A DNA stretch of 64,000 nucleotides from Halocaridina rubra (GCA_037179515.1 JAXCGZ010001917.1:116001-180000); one strand, 5' to 3'. Shown: positions 22,200 through 38,717, counted from the first letter of the stretch. The notes: generated from the sequence alone by a model not told the origin. Numbers and translations: made by a program.

Positions 22200-22395
22200 T
22201 TAGATAGAGAGATAGCTAAATAGTTAAAAGATATACAGATATACATAGTTAGAAAGATAGAACATACATACAAAGTTAGATATACAGAATGATAGCTAGA
22301 ACAGATATACATAGTTAGATATATAGAAAGATAAATAGATATACAGCTAGATAGATCGACTGATACATAACTAGAAAGATAGATAGATTGATAGA
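22200..22395. repeat. Degenerate GATA/ATAC minisatellite
   Basis: Irregular repeats of AGATAGATA and AGATATACATAGTTAG. Confidence 0.75.
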
Positions 22396-22572
22396 AAGTA
22401 TATCTTCCTCATGTACGTACGTCATACAAGTTTACTATTTTCTGTTTGTCTCGTAGTCCAATATCTCTAACCTCAGGTTCCCTAAGTCACTTTGGAATTA
22501 AAGGGTAGTGATACTAATGAGAAAATACTTCACCCAACAAGAAATGATATAATGGGATTTACTTATTCAATA

Positions 22573-22935
<363 letters not shown>

Positions 22936-23049
22936 TTTAATCTCTCTATCCGTCTATTTAACTCTCTATCTATTTCTGTCTTTCCTTTTCCGTTTCCTGT
23001 CTTTCTCTTTTCCATCGTGTTGTTGAGTATTGAGGTCAAGGCATGACGG

Positions 23050-23860
23050 TGTCGACACGAAGGAGCAAAAGGCGATCATTGATCCGCTGGAATCCGTTTC
23101 TTCGCTCGTCACTCATTCCGTTTATGCATTCGCTCACGCGCTCGCTCACTTATTCGTTAGTACATTCGCCCACACTTTGTCACGTATGCATTCACTCATT
23201 TAGTATTTAGTATCTTAAGCATTCGCTCATTTATTGTCTCATTATGCATTCACTTCTTCATTCTATCATTTACTATGCAATAACTCATTCTCTCATTCGT
23301 TCAAGCATTTACATTTTCACTCAATTTTACATTCACTCACTTATTCATTCTTTTACTCATTTCATCGGCTTATTAACGCATTCTTTATGCATTCGTCCAC
23401 TCATTCTATATAAATAAGTACGCATTCACTCACACATTTTCTCATTCATTTATGCAATCAATCGTTCCTTTATGAGGCCAACTCATTTACTCATCCTTTT
23501 ATGCATTCATTGCAATTTTTTTTTCATTTCTTCTCTCATTAGTTTATGTATTCGTTGACATTTCCTATGCCTTCATCTACACCGAATATTCTTGGGTATT
23601 CGTTACACATCTCTTACTATCCCTTCACATCTGACAAGTCACAACACTATCTCTGCTTATCTTTCTTCTTTTTCAATGTTTTCTTGGTACCCGGGCCCGA
23701 TGAGGGCAATTTTCTCTACACTTATAAAGAGAAAAAAAAAACATATTCTATACTTCATTAATGCAGTTACTTTTCACTCATTAATTTGAATTCATAGTTT
23801 CATTAATTATAATTAACTTTTTTAATAATTAAATATTCATCCGCTAAGTGACTCATTCAT
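23050..23860. repeat. Degenerate CATTCACT/CATTCGCT tandem field
   Basis: Loose 4- and 8-bp repeats built on CATT and ACTC, continuing after inserted elements at 24133-24400, 24600-24780 and 25260-25345. It looks like one old simple-sequence field later split by transposons. Confidence 0.75.
23565..23720 (+). repeat. Dispersed repeat family F, copy 1
   Basis: Shares TCGTTACACATCTC, ATCCCTTCACATCTGACAAG and GGGCCCGATGAGGG with 29635-29745 (direct) and 24905-25035 (inverted). Confidence 0.7.
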
Positions 23861-23863
23861 TTA

Positions 23864-24129
23864 GGTCGGTATCACACCAAAGTGACACATCGCACGTGGC
23901 ATGCCACGTGGCCGGCCAGTTGAAAACGAACATCTGGAAATATATAAAACCTTTCACAAAGAAGTGGCATGACACGCCCCATGTGCCACGTGCGACTTGC
24001 AGAGTGGCACATGGGACGTGTCAAGCCACTTATGTGTGAAAGGTTTCATATATTTCCGGATGTTCGTTTTCAACTGGCGTGCCACGTGGCATGCATTGTG
24101 CGACGTGTCACATTGGTGTGAAAGAAGCC
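23864..24129. mobile_element. Palindromic MITE, family M2, copy 1 (PIF/Harbinger-like)
   Basis: 266-bp hairpin-forming element. Arms share TCACACCAAAGTG, CGCACGTGGCATGCCACGTG and GAACATC.GGAAATATAT. Flanked by TTA on both sides (23861-23863, 24130-24132). A 3-bp TWA duplication is typical of the PIF/Harbinger superfamily. Non-coding; short frames in it are by-products of the palindrome. Confidence 0.85.
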
Positions 24130-24404
24130 TTATGCAATCCTTTAATTGTTCATTTATGTGATTGGCCACTAAAAGTCTAATTCGCTAATCATTTTTACTC
24201 AATCATTCTCTCAGTTGATTAGGGATTCTCTAGCTTAGTCACTCACCTATGCATATCCTATTTTAGTGACTCACTCATTTGTTTATGCATCCGATTCAGT
24301 CTCTCATTCGTATATGAATCCTTTTACTCATATGTTCATGTATCATCTCATTTATTTTTTCATTTGACTGTCTCTTCCTCCATTCAATCATTTATGCAGA
24401 CTCA

Positions 24405-24597
24405 GTCACCGTGGCTCAAGCGGTAGCGTCCGCGACTTTGAGGCGTCAGGTCGATGGTTCGCGCCCCGTCACGGTCTGAGGTTAGCAAGGGCATGCACTC
24501 AGGGTAACGATTACATCTGCCAAAGCAAGTCCTTTGCAAGAAGGCAACCGTCCTAGCCCTTGGCAGAAAAGGGAGTCCGTGATGTAAAACCGGAAGA
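24405..24597 (+). mobile_element. tRNA-derived SINE A, full-length copy
   Basis: tRNA-like head with GTGGCTCAAGCGGTAGCG (A box), GATGGTTCGCGCCCC (B box), body GTCACGGTCTGAGGTTAGC and 3' end GAGTCCGTGATGTAAAACCG. It lies inside the CATTC field. Confidence 0.85.
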
Positions 24598-24808
24598 TTT
24601 ATTTCCTAATTCGCTTAAGACCCTTTTCACTCTTTTACTTATGCATTCACTCATTCATTCACTTCAAATACATTCGCTAACTCCTTCACTCGTGCATTCA
24701 CTATCGATTTCAGTAATGCATTAATTTATGCATTCTTTCTCTCATGCTATCTTTCAGTTATAAACGCTTTCATCTAAGCATTTTTTGTATGATTGTGACA
24801 CCAGTACG

Positions 24809-24810
<2 letters not shown>

Positions 24811-24896
<86 letters not shown>

Positions 24897-24904
24897 ATAT
24901 ATAT
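24811..24904. repeat. (TA)n microsatellite
   Basis: TA run with one phase slip near 24886. Confidence 0.98.
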
Positions 24905-25035
24905 GCACTCATCGGGTCTAGGCACCAAGAAAACAAAATTACAGAGAAATAGAGATGGGGAGTGTTGGGACTTGTTAGATGTGAAGGGATAATAAATATG
25001 TAAAGAATATCCGAGAATATTCGGCGTTGATGTAT
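24905..25035 (-). repeat. Dispersed repeat family F, copy 2 (inverted)
   Basis: Inverse of the 23565 and 29635 copies (CATCGGGTCTAGGCACCAAG, GATGTGAAGGGATAATA); abuts the TA microsatellite. Confidence 0.7.
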
Positions 25036-25120
25036 GCATAGAAAATTACTCAGTCATAAATTTTATCATTCAGTCTCTTCACCGCCTAAGTCTTCATATT
25101 CTTATTTATTATCCAATCGC

Positions 25121-25290
25121 TTGTGGCCACCGCGGCAGAGTGATAACGCTCGCAAATTTGATGGTCAGGTTGAGGATTCATGGCACGCCAAGGTCTGAGG
25201 TTATAAAGGGCATTCAATCAAGGTAACAACCACACTTGTCAAACCCTTCGTAGAAAAGGGAATCCGAGAAGTGGAACAGAACACATCACA
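25121..25290 (+). mobile_element. tRNA-derived SINE A, diverged copy
   Basis: Head GGCCACCGCGGCAGAGTG, body AAGGTCTGAGGTTATAAAGG, 3' end AATCCGAGAAGTGGAACAG then ACACATCAC. More diverged than the 24405 and 18688 copies. Confidence 0.75.
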
Positions 25291-25661
25291 TTCATTCACT
25301 CATTCTATAAAGTATTCACTTATGCATTCTATTACTCATTTATTATTAAGATTTCATTTATTAGTATATAACTTCAGGTATTATTTTAAAATGCTGACCA
25401 ATATAAATTTTAGGGAGGATATGTAATACACATTTATGAATCTATTGAAAATCTCTAAAGAAAAGAGAATAAATATCAATTATCGTGTAGCACGTACACT
25501 CCCGTGCTAGCATTTGTGTTAATGTAATTCTGATATTCATTCCTGCCGTTTGAGGGAAAGCTAGGTTAGGTTAACTTATATTTGGGTACAAAATTGACAA
25601 TTCCAAAAGCAACCTGTCGTAAAAATAGACTTTTTTGTTGTTGTTTATTATTATGTTATGT

Positions 25662-25802
25662 GCCCCGTCACGGACTGAGGTTAGTAAGGGCATACACTCA
25701 GGGTAACGATTACATTTACCAAAACAAGTCCTTCGCAAGAAGGCAACCGTCCTAGCCCTTAGTAGAAAAGGGAGTTCGAGACGTAAAACCGAATCACATC
25801 AC
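25662..25802 (+). mobile_element. tRNA-derived SINE A, 5'-truncated, 15-bp target duplication
   Basis: Body from GCCCCGTCACGGACTGAGG to the 3' end ACGTAAAACCGAATCACATC. Flanked by ATTATTATGTTATGT at 25647-25661 and 25803-25817, so truncation happened at insertion. Confidence 0.85.
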
Positions 25803-25839
25803 ATTATTATGTTATGTAATATGAGACTTAACCACTTTA

Positions 25840-26540
25840 GTATCTTTACAGGGAAAAGATATCTTTCCAGTTATGAAGATTAAGTCATAAAAAGAACAAA
25901 CACACGTTCAGCTAGGGTAATTTTGTTAATGACAATGTACCTTTAAAGTTTAAGCCAAACCCCTACGAACACACTTAGATACAGTAACGACAATGGACAT
26001 ACGAAACTTAAGCCATAGACGAACGAACACATACAGCGCCTAGGTAATATAGTAGCTTAAGTCAAAGTTGGATGAACACACATAGCTAAAATAGAGGAAA
26101 TATTGTTGATCACAAGGGAAAACTGGAGTTTAAACAATAGCTAAACGAACACAGTTAGCTAAAATTGAGGAAATACTCCGTAGATCAAGCCAGGGGTGAA
26201 GGCACACACTGAGACACAGCCAAGGTAATATCGTAACTAACAAAGAACTTTCTGAAGCTTAAGCCAGAGCTGAACGATCACAATGAGATACAGTCGAAAT
26301 AAAGTTGTAAATTATAAAGAGCAAATGAAGCTCAGGCCAGAGGTGAACGGACATATTGAGATTCAGTCAATGTACTATTATTCAACTCAAGCCGAATCCA
26401 AACAAACGGAGAGATAAAATAACGGTAATATCGTTAATCACAGAAAACAGTTGAAGTCTAAGCCAGAGTTGAACGAACACATCGAGACACTGCCAAGGTA
26501 ATTTTTGTGCATGACAAAAGGGCATCTAAGGTAACCACGC
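25840..26540. repeat. Degenerate minisatellite, about 70-80 bp units
   Basis: Recurring core TTAAGCCAGAG.TGAACGAACACA ... GAGACACAGCCAAGGTAAT, about nine loosely conserved units. Similarity is visible only by eye. Confidence 0.7.
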
Positions 26541-26689
26541 GATCCACATCAAACCCCCCCCCCCTTCAGAGTTAGCTCTCCCTTTTTTTCCCATGTGAAC
26601 TAAAATTAAAGTTTATAATTTCCCCCTTGCGAACGAATGTGGAATTATACATGAATTATACTTGACTAGTATACAGGAATACCAGAAAA

Positions 26690-27230
26690 ATTCAATACCT
26701 GGTGTCGTGAAATCGCTGTATCGATTAAAATATCTTTTTTTAAAAGTTCTTGCTTTTGTTGTCTTTGAGGCAAAGTTAAGTAAAAATGCCAGGAGTAATT
26801 TTTCTTTTTTCTATTTAGGATGTACACGATGTGTTACACACTATAGCAATTAAATTATCTTTACTGAACAGACGAGTTCTTGTTTTTGTTCTTTTAGGCA
26901 AAACGGAAACAAAAGATCAGAACTCCATTTTTTTTCTTCCATTCCTTATTCTCACAACAGAAAAATCATTATATTGATTAAAACACCTTTTCTAGATGGA
27001 TGAGAACTTGCTTTTGTTGTCTTTCAGGTAAATATTAACAAAAGCTCCAGAATATTCTTTTTCTTAAATTTCATTTAAAGTGAAAAGAGAAAATATTTTA
27101 AGATACACATTTTGATGTAGAGAAACAAGGAACTCATAGAAACCTTTTAGAATAGAGTTCTTGCTTATTTTTGTTTACTTCTGTAAATATAAACAAAAGG
27201 TCAAGAATAATTTTTTTTTTTACCGTTTTC
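26690..27230. repeat. Degenerate tandem repeat, about 110-140 bp units, four copies
   Basis: Each unit has GAGTTCTTGCTTTTGTTGTC, TTTCAGGCAAA and AACAAAAG.TCCAGAAT followed by a T-rich stretch. Confidence 0.65.
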
Positions 27231-27357
27231 TCCATTTCCTGAGTTTCATAAGGTTGTTCAGTATTAATTTTGATTTTACGTGGGTTAATATATAAGTTAC
27301 GTTTAAAATTTGCTATTATTTGTGTTACTAGATATGCTATAAATTTAATAGACTGCA

Positions 27358-27910
27358 ATGAAAGTTATGTTTTCATATTTGCTTGTTATCGTATGTTGCT
27401 ATGTAAATCTCTGCTTAAACCACTGCTTTAATTTTGGCTGCTATGTAAAGTACGTGCCTTCATTTTTACTTTGTCTAGGCTGCTATGTTGACTGTATTAC
27501 TCACACTATGTATTCTACACCTTCACATTGGCTTTTACTTAGACTCCAATGTAGTCTGTTTCACATTCGTTCGTTACCTATTGCTGCATATGTAGTCTAT
27601 GTTTTCACATTCGTTCGTTACCTATGCTGCTTATGTGGTCTATGATTTCACATTCGTTCTTTACCTATGCTGCTTATGTAGTCTATGTTTTCACATACGA
27701 ACTTGATCCACGCTGCTACGTAATTTCTGCTTACACATCTGCATTTAATTTGCCTGCTATGCAAACTATACCTACACATTCACTTAAGCTAGGCTATTAC
27801 GTAGGCTATGCTTTCACACTGGCTGCTTTATAACCTATGATTTCACGTTCTTTCTCTACCTATTCTGCTGCTTTTACCTAGTCTACTTGCACATCTGCTT
27901 TTACTTGGGC
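27358..27910. repeat. Degenerate tandem repeat, about 45-48 bp units
   Basis: Core GCTGCTTATGTAGTCTATG followed by TTTCACATTCGTTCGTTACC; best conserved in three units at 27560-27700. The open frames here are repeat artefacts. Confidence 0.75.
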
Positions 27911-28094
27911 TGTTAAGAAAGCAATTTTCATTATTTACGAATACTCATGTACCAATTTTTTTTTTTTTTTTTAAAGTTCTGAGGTAATAAGAGGAACTGA
28001 TAATTAATGTGAAAATTATAGCAATACTTTCCGCAAACAGAAGAAAATAATACATTTTAGGTCTTAAACGAAAAAAATAAAGACTTTTACTACT

Positions 28095-28096
<2 letters not shown>

Positions 28097-28160
<64 letters not shown>
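28097..28160. repeat. (CT)n microsatellite
   Basis: Uninterrupted CT run. Confidence 0.97.
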
Positions 28161-31553
<3,393 letters not shown>

Positions 31554-31595
31554 CAATAATAATAATAATAATAACAATAATAATAATAATAAAAA

Positions 31596-31632
<37 letters not shown>
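31554..31632. repeat. (AAT)n/(ATT)n inverted microsatellite
   Basis: AAT run followed by ATT run, self-complementary. Confidence 0.95.
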
Positions 31633-31633
<1 letters not shown>

Positions 31634-31639
31634 CACATG

Positions 31640-31915
31640 GCCTAATTCCCCCTTGTAAGGAGGGTGGCATTCACCAAAATTCACACACACCTCAACCATT
31701 CCTATTTGCTCCTTGGGGATAAAGGATTGCCATGTTTCCTTCCCCCTTTCACCTTGCTTGGGTCATCCACAAGGTAGGCGGCCAATGGCATTCTACAATG
31801 AGGCCCAACAGCCCCAGCTGGTTTACCCCCTAATCTTTATCACACGGCAACTCCCATTACGCCCGTCCATCACAGTTCACTGAGCTAGCAGGAGTGAGAA
31901 CTCCCATTGGCCCGC
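31640..31915 (+). mobile_element. Dispersed repeat family B, copy
   Basis: Near-complete: CTTGTAAGGAGGGTGGC, CTCAACCATTCC, CTCCTTGGGGATAAAGG, CTTGGGTCATCCACAAGG and AGGCCCAACAGCCCCAGC. Confidence 0.75.
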
Positions 31916-31921
31916 GTCATA

Positions 31922-31973
31922 TAACAACAACAACAACAATAACAACAATAATAAAACTAATAATAATAATAAT
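31922..31973. repeat. (AAC)n/(AAT)n microsatellite
   Basis: Interrupted AAC and AAT units following family B. Confidence 0.85.
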
Positions 31974-32290
31974 ATACTGACGATGTACAAGAGAGGACTG
32001 AGTGAGTCAGACGATACATAATGACATATAGATCCAACCGTCATAGCTTAATGTGTTGAAGACATATTAAGCCCGAGAAATCCTCGATCCATTGAGATAA
32101 TGCAATAATTTTACTTACTTAAGAAAATATCGAAGGGGCAAGAAAGTATGTTTCGTCCTTGTTCCTGCCAAACTCAGCGGGCATGATGAGTGGTACCAGT
32201 GAAAATGAAATGGTAATAGTGAAATCAAGGGCATTTTGAGCTCAAGAAAGCCAATAGATATGTATATGTTTGTTGGGTAGTGCTACTTTG

Positions 32291-32393
<103 letters not shown>

Positions 32394-32594
32394 GAGCCTA
32401 AAAGGTAAGGCTAATAGCACAGACAGAAGACAGCCTCACGAGATGAAGAGAGTCACGAAAACCATCAGCTCTGAGGTCAGGTTGGGTCACCTTTTCCTCC
32501 ACTGCAGTAGTTTTCAGTTCTAAGACGCATTCTCTCTATTATATAGGTGCATGTTTCCTTCACACTGAAAATAGTTTACTTGTTCGTTATAATT

Positions 32595-32639
32595 ATTGTT
32601 GTTGTTATTATTATTATAATTACTCATTACTATCATTAC

Positions 32640-32687
<48 letters not shown>

Positions 32688-32843
32688 CGTTTTCGTATTA
32701 TTATCATTATTATTAATTACAATTATTATTATTATCATTATTAGTATTATTATTATTATTTGTTGTCGTCGCTATCATTATTGTCACTATCATAATACTA
32801 AAAAAATGGATGGTAAATGTCAAACTGCATATTACAATTATTA

Positions 32844-32900
<57 letters not shown>

Positions 32901-32913
32901 CATTATTATTATT
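32595..32913. repeat. (ATT)n microsatellite blocks
   Basis: Dense ATT blocks at about 32636-32688, 32722-32762 and 32838-32913 with imperfect links. Confidence 0.93.
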
Positions 32914-33057
32914 CAAATAATCTTCCTTCCTTGTCGGGAATCGAACCTGGGAGCTCTAGACTAGAGCGCCACAACATAGTTCACTGTACCACAGAGGAAA
33001 GAAGGGAGATTATTTGAAGACATTTAAAAATGCGTAATTGCACTGCAATTGTTTCAT
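32914..33057. mobile_element. SINE C, rearranged copy (inverted head joined to direct tail)
   Basis: The tRNA-like head lies on the minus strand (B-box GGTTCGATTCCCGAC, A-box-like TGGTACAGTGAAC). It is followed by the tail in plus orientation (GGAGATTATTTGAAGAC ... TTGTTTCAT). The bases AAGATTATTTGAA are present at both ends as an inverted repeat, and ATT runs flank both sides. Confidence 0.75.
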
Positions 33058-33097
33058 TATCATTATTATTATTATTATTATTACTATTATTATTATA
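33058..33097. repeat. (ATT)n tail
   Basis: ATT run after the SINE C 3' end. Confidence 0.9.
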
Positions 33098-33324
33098 CTT
33101 TTTAATAGCAATGACGCACATCTCGATAGCTAAAAAATTCACAGTTGAAGAAAATACATTCTCCTATTTTTAAATAAAAGGTAAACAACGCCTTGAAACA
33201 TCTACTAAAATATTATTCATATTTTCATTAGAGGATGAAATAAATACATTAAACAAAAAATAAAATGAATACCACTCAAGTCCCTTTCATAAAGACATAA
33301 AAATACATACATAAATACACATAA

Positions 33325-33510
33325 TTACCGCAATCACCCTCGTGAAAGGGTGGCTGAGCCAAAGCACACGCATTCGCCAGAAAGCCAGTTCACCTCATCT
33401 CACCTATTATTAGGGCTTTTGGGGAAATAGAGTCATCATAACCCCCTAACTACACTGTTAGCATCATCCACAGGGTAATTGGGGAAGATTCTTCTGCCGT
33501 GGGACAGATA
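33325..33510 (+). mobile_element. Dispersed repeat family B, copy
   Basis: Contains GTGGCTGAGCCAAAGCACACG, TCATCCACAGGGTAATTGG and TTCTTCTGCCGTGGGAC. Confidence 0.7.
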
Positions 33511-33603
33511 AAATAAAAAATAAAAATAAATGGATAATAAATAGTTAATATAATGTATTTCTGAGAAACACACATACACACACGCACGCACTTGCACACA
33601 CAC

Positions 33604-33766
<163 letters not shown>

Positions 33767-34179
33767 GCATATATATAGATATACTTTTATCAAATATTTG
33801 TAAAATTATCGTCTGTCGCTCTTGCATATTGCGTTGGCGAGATAGCGAAGAAACGTGACATATTTTTTGTAATTTCATAAATTATCTCTTATTCTTTTTC
33901 GAGTATTTGATACAGTAATAGTGGCGAGAGAAACGAGTACTCCAATGTATATTTTTTCGTATTTTGTTACGCATTAATGGCGAATAAAAAAAAAAGACAT
34001 TTATATAAACAAAACAAAAGATATTTTTAGTTCTTTGTGTTTTTTCATGTTAAGGCCGAAAAAACAAAAGCAACGTTATAGAATCAGTTCTATGTGTTGT
34101 ATGTTATTATAGCATAGGCCTCCCCCATCAAAACTGTTATCTTATTACACAAAAACTATGTACATACATATACACGGCC

Positions 34180-34385
34180 CCATTGCCCCTTGTAAGGGGG
34201 GGGGGCTAGCCAAGAAACACGCATTTACCACGATGCACACATACCTCAACCACTCTTCTTAGCTCCTTGGAGAGAAAGATTTTCCACATTTACCCCCCTA
34301 CCACCGTGCTTGGGTCACCCACATAGGCGGGTAAGGATATTCTACAGTAAGGCCCGACAGCCGCAGCTAGCCACCAGTTTTTCCT
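34180..34385 (+). mobile_element. Dispersed repeat family B, near-complete copy
   Basis: Contains CCCTTGTAAGGGGGGGGG, CTCAACCACTCTTCTTAGC, TGCTTGGGTCACCCACATAG and AGGCCCGACAGCCGCAGC. Confidence 0.8.
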
Positions 34386-35305
34386 TATCAAGGAAACCAA
34401 AATATCATAATTTAGTACTCTGAGAATTTGAGTAATAATAAGCAAAAGAAATTACTTTTCAACAAGGAAATTCTTGTCTAGAAATAAATTCTAATATGTA
34501 TTTCTTTACATGTGATATTACTATTACAATAGGTAAGGTAGAATGCGTTTATATTGAACAAATAACGCATGTTCTTATACATTTGCGAATGCGTATAAGT
34601 ACAAGAATCTAGAGTTTTTTAGAGTTAAAGTGCATGAAAAATGGGCGGAAAGTAGACAAAAAGTCATCATCCCTAATAGGAAGAACAATACACATAGCAC
34701 TAATTCAGAGATATCCAAACTGAGGTCAAGTTGTTAAGAATTTATCTCTGGATTGTTAACATAATGTCACAAGATCAGAGAGAAATGTATGTTTTACTCA
34801 AAGCACCCAGACACCATGCTTCAAATGTACCCTTTGAAGAGAGTGTATAGAGTGCAACTCCCACGGAGATAGAGGCCTATTCGCTTGAAATGATCCTCAG
34901 AATGGGGTATTTTTTTCCTTGGTATACAGGGATACGTTTATCCCTTAAGGTTTCATGAGGGATATCCTGATATTAGATTAAATATTCACTGACGTCTAAA
35001 AATGTCGGATTAACTTTTCGCCGTTACCTGCTACAATATAGAAATCCTAACAGTAAAAATAACATGAGGTGCTTGGTAATGCAGAGCTTCAAGGGGTACG
35101 TGATCGACTGAAGGTTGAGAAACACTGCACTAAGGCATTAAACCCGGGTATTCAATAGCCAGAGAGGCCTTCAAGTATCCGTGAACTTAGGAGATCTAGA
35201 CATAAATGGATTGTCAGATTATCTCCGGAAATGAATATACACGAAATAATGACATCATAAACTATGGTAGCCGATGGAAGGGTGGTCTTCAGCTATATGG
35301 ATAAT
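34386..35305. other. Intergenic, unassigned
   Basis: No gene or element recognised. Confidence 0.4.
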
Positions 35306-35538
35306 GGCCCGATTTCTTAAACAGTGTAAACCTAGGATACCATATGGTTAGTTAGCTTGACACATGAATGGATTTTATAAACGCATCTGACGCGGTTCTG
35401 TGTATGGCTAGGATCCCCCATGTGGGATCCTAGCCATACACAGAACCGCGTCAGATGCGTTTATGAATATCCATTTGTGTGTGTCTAGCTAACTAACAAT
35501 ACGGTATCCTAGGAAAACACTGTTTAAGAAATCGGGCC
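35306..35538. mobile_element. Palindromic MITE, family M1, copy 3
   Basis: 233-bp hairpin copy with termini GGCCCGATTTCTTAAACAG and its complement; very close to copies at 10296 and 11682. Confidence 0.9.
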
Positions 35539-35719
35539 AAAGACTTATTCAGAAAAATTTACATGACTGGTTTAGCCTAACCTTGACTGTGCAGCACCCT
35601 TCTGGAATCCGCAATTAAAAAAAACAAACAAACTGGAGAATGTTTAAAGATCAAAGACATCCTACGAAGATGGTGAGAATATACATTATGTCCAATTAGT
35701 TTTGACAAAGTTGATACGT

Positions 35720-35764
35720 TAATAAGTGTACCTTCATAACTAGAGGTCGTAGTTTGAAGCTTCG

Positions 35765-35795
<31 letters not shown>

Positions 35796-35880
35796 CTTCG
35801 CAGGATGGCAGGAAATACAACTTAGTGTAAGAATAGTTGATATTTAGAATCGGTTAAGGGAGGAAATGGTCAGTGCTAAT
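35720..35880 (+). mobile_element. LINE G 3' region, decayed fragment
   Basis: Contains ACTAGAGGTCGTAGTTTGAAG and CTTCGCAGGATGGCAGGAAA, matching 46720-46790, interrupted by an A run at 35765-35793. Confidence 0.6.
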
Positions 35881-35970
35881 TGTAGTCATAGAGAAAGGAA
35901 ATATATCTTAAGTGTTGGTGTGTAAAAAAAAAAATGAAACGGACAAGATACGAGGAGTTAGAAACAGTTT

Positions 35971-36057
35971 GGAGCGGGGAATTAAGGATGAATGCCCTTC
36001 CTAACGACCCCGGTCTCGATCGCGGGTCTGTCACTTTTCTAGTAGAGCAGTCTAACC
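35971..36057 (-). mobile_element. tRNA-derived SINE D, fragment
   Basis: GGGGAATTAAGGATGAATGCC, CGATCGCGGGTCTGTCAC and AGTAGAGCAG match, inverted, the head and body of other SINE D copies. Confidence 0.65.
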
Positions 36058-36324
36058 TGTATAAATATAAACTCTTTTTGACAGAAATCACTAAAATTTC
36101 ATGTTCATATAACAGAAATTTATGCTGACTCAAAGTACTCATCAAAACATACAATAGATACCCAGGATTTTACAATAATACACTAAAAATAAAATACAAC
36201 TTGTAAAACATAAAACAAAATAATTAATATAAAATTAAAAAAATCACTAATAAACAAAGCATGAAAATAAACGATGATTGCATTAAACCTCTTCTTCCCT
36301 CCTTTATTGCATGTTTTACCTATA

Positions 36325-36330
<6 letters not shown>

Positions 36331-36419
<89 letters not shown>
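36331..36419. repeat. (TA)n microsatellite
   Basis: Uninterrupted TA run. Confidence 0.98.
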
Positions 36420-36420
<1 letters not shown>

Positions 36421-36759
36421 TTTTCTCTATTTACTCCAAATTGTTATTAGTCATTACTGTCTCTGTTTCTCCATTGCCCCATATATTTACTTATCTTTTA
36501 CATATTGTTTTCTGTTTGTTGAGCGTTGTTTAATAGTCATAACTCTCCTCTTATTATCGGAGTTCCTTCATTATTCTGTAATTCGCTTTATCTTTTGTTT
36601 TTAATACTCACTCTATTTATTCTACATTGCTTGAAAATCACATTAATTCTTCGTATATTGTATTTTCTTCATTATTGCGATTTTACTCTTTTTAATATAT
36701 TCTCTCTGTTTACTTTATCTAATAACCAATAGCATTAAAGATTTTTTTTTTAAGAGAGT

Positions 36760-36936
36760 GACACCGGGACAGTCAGAAACCGCCCTCATCAATAAAGGCC
36801 CGGGCACGAGAAAATACCAAGACGAAGGAAAAGAAAAAGGTTAAGGGCAAGGCAGAGATGAGGTAATGTCGCACAAAGGAAAACGACAGACAGAAAAAAA
36901 AAAAGTCAAAGTACAGAGGAACCAGGGATATGGAGC
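36760..36936. repeat. Dispersed repeat family E, copy 2
   Basis: Close match to 20286-20470 including AGGCCCGGGCACGAGAAAAT. Confidence 0.75.
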
Positions 36937-37445
36937 TAATCTATTATTGTATGTTTTTTTTCTCTTTTTTTATATTATCTCCCAGGTTACTCTGCGTTGT
37001 ATAATAACCATTATTATGCCATTATTTTTATCCTTTCCTTACCTAAGAAACATCCCTTCCTTTTGTTCGAAATATACTGTATTTTCTTCATTATTGCTGT
37101 TTTACTCGTTTTTTATATATTCTCTTTGCTGACTTTCCTAAAATAACCAATATCTTTAAAGTTTAACTATTATTGTATGTTTTTCTCTCTTTCTATGCAA
37201 TCTCCCAATTTACTCTACGTTGTATAATAACCATTATTATGCCAGTATTTTTTTCCTTTCCTTGCCAAAGAAACATCTCCCCCTTTTGCTCGTAAATTTG
37301 GGGATTTTTCTGTCGTCTGTTTTCATGTTCATATTGCATTTTTTTTTCCTTGAAATGGGCAACATAATGGAAAGGATTATTGTAAATTTTCTCCATGACG
37401 GAAGGAAAATGGAGAGAAGAAAATTAATCACCAGTAGCCAAAAAA
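36937..37445. other. Degenerate duplicated sequence
   Basis: TATTATTGTATGTTTTT and CCATTATTATGCCA blocks occur twice (about 36945-37035 and 37166-37245), indicating an imperfect duplication with a period of about 220 bp. Confidence 0.6.
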
Positions 37446-37448
37446 AAA

Positions 37449-38124
<676 letters not shown>

Positions 38125-38561
38125 TTATATGCAGATAAATTAATGAATAAGTAACTATAAAAATTAATATAAATAATGGAAAAAAAAATACAAAACATTA
38201 TGTTGCGGCAGTGCCATAGGTCTGTAATATCTTCTGGATAAGTCTTGCAAAAGTACAGAGCGATTAGGTAGTTCAGTGGATATGGCACCGGGCTTTTACG
38301 AAGACGGTCCCGAGTTCAACACCCGCAAATTGACTCGTAAAGCTTCTCTTCACATGAGTTATTTTGGGATAACAAGGGAAAGAGGGTGGCGTTCCTTATG
38401 TGGAAAGCTCCTGCGAACTAAGTAGGTACAATGAGTACACCATGAGATTATATGATATTAAGACCAATTCTTGGTTATATTCAGTAGAAAAAACAGAACT
38501 TTCCTAATACATAAAAAAGAAAAAATCAGTCTAAAATTACGACTATTAATGTTAAACAAAG

Positions 38562-38717
38562 TTGTTATTGTTTCTTGCCGTTATGGGGGTGGACACAGAC
38601 TGGCCGGAGCTGGGGAATTAAGGCTAAATGCCCTTTTCTAACGCTTCCACAGTGGGCTCGATTGCGGGTCTGTCACCTCTCGAGTCGAGCACTTTAACCA
38701 CTTCGCTAACGCGGTCC
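38562..38717 (-). mobile_element. tRNA-derived SINE D copy
   Basis: On the minus strand: head GGACCGCGTTAGCGAAGTGG, B-box GCAATCGAGCCCAC, body through CCCCAGCTCCGGCCAG and a 3' end with AATAACAAC. Same order as the full copy at 54080. Confidence 0.8.

Noticed and set aside
23848..24169. Paired frames with HVACHVAGQLKTN-like peptides
   Set aside because: Artefact of the M2 palindrome; the same peptides occur at 43967-44269 for the same reason.
27358..27833. Tyr/Val/Cys-rich membrane-protein-like frames
   Set aside because: They follow the 47-bp repeat unit and change frame with it; no start context or splice evidence.
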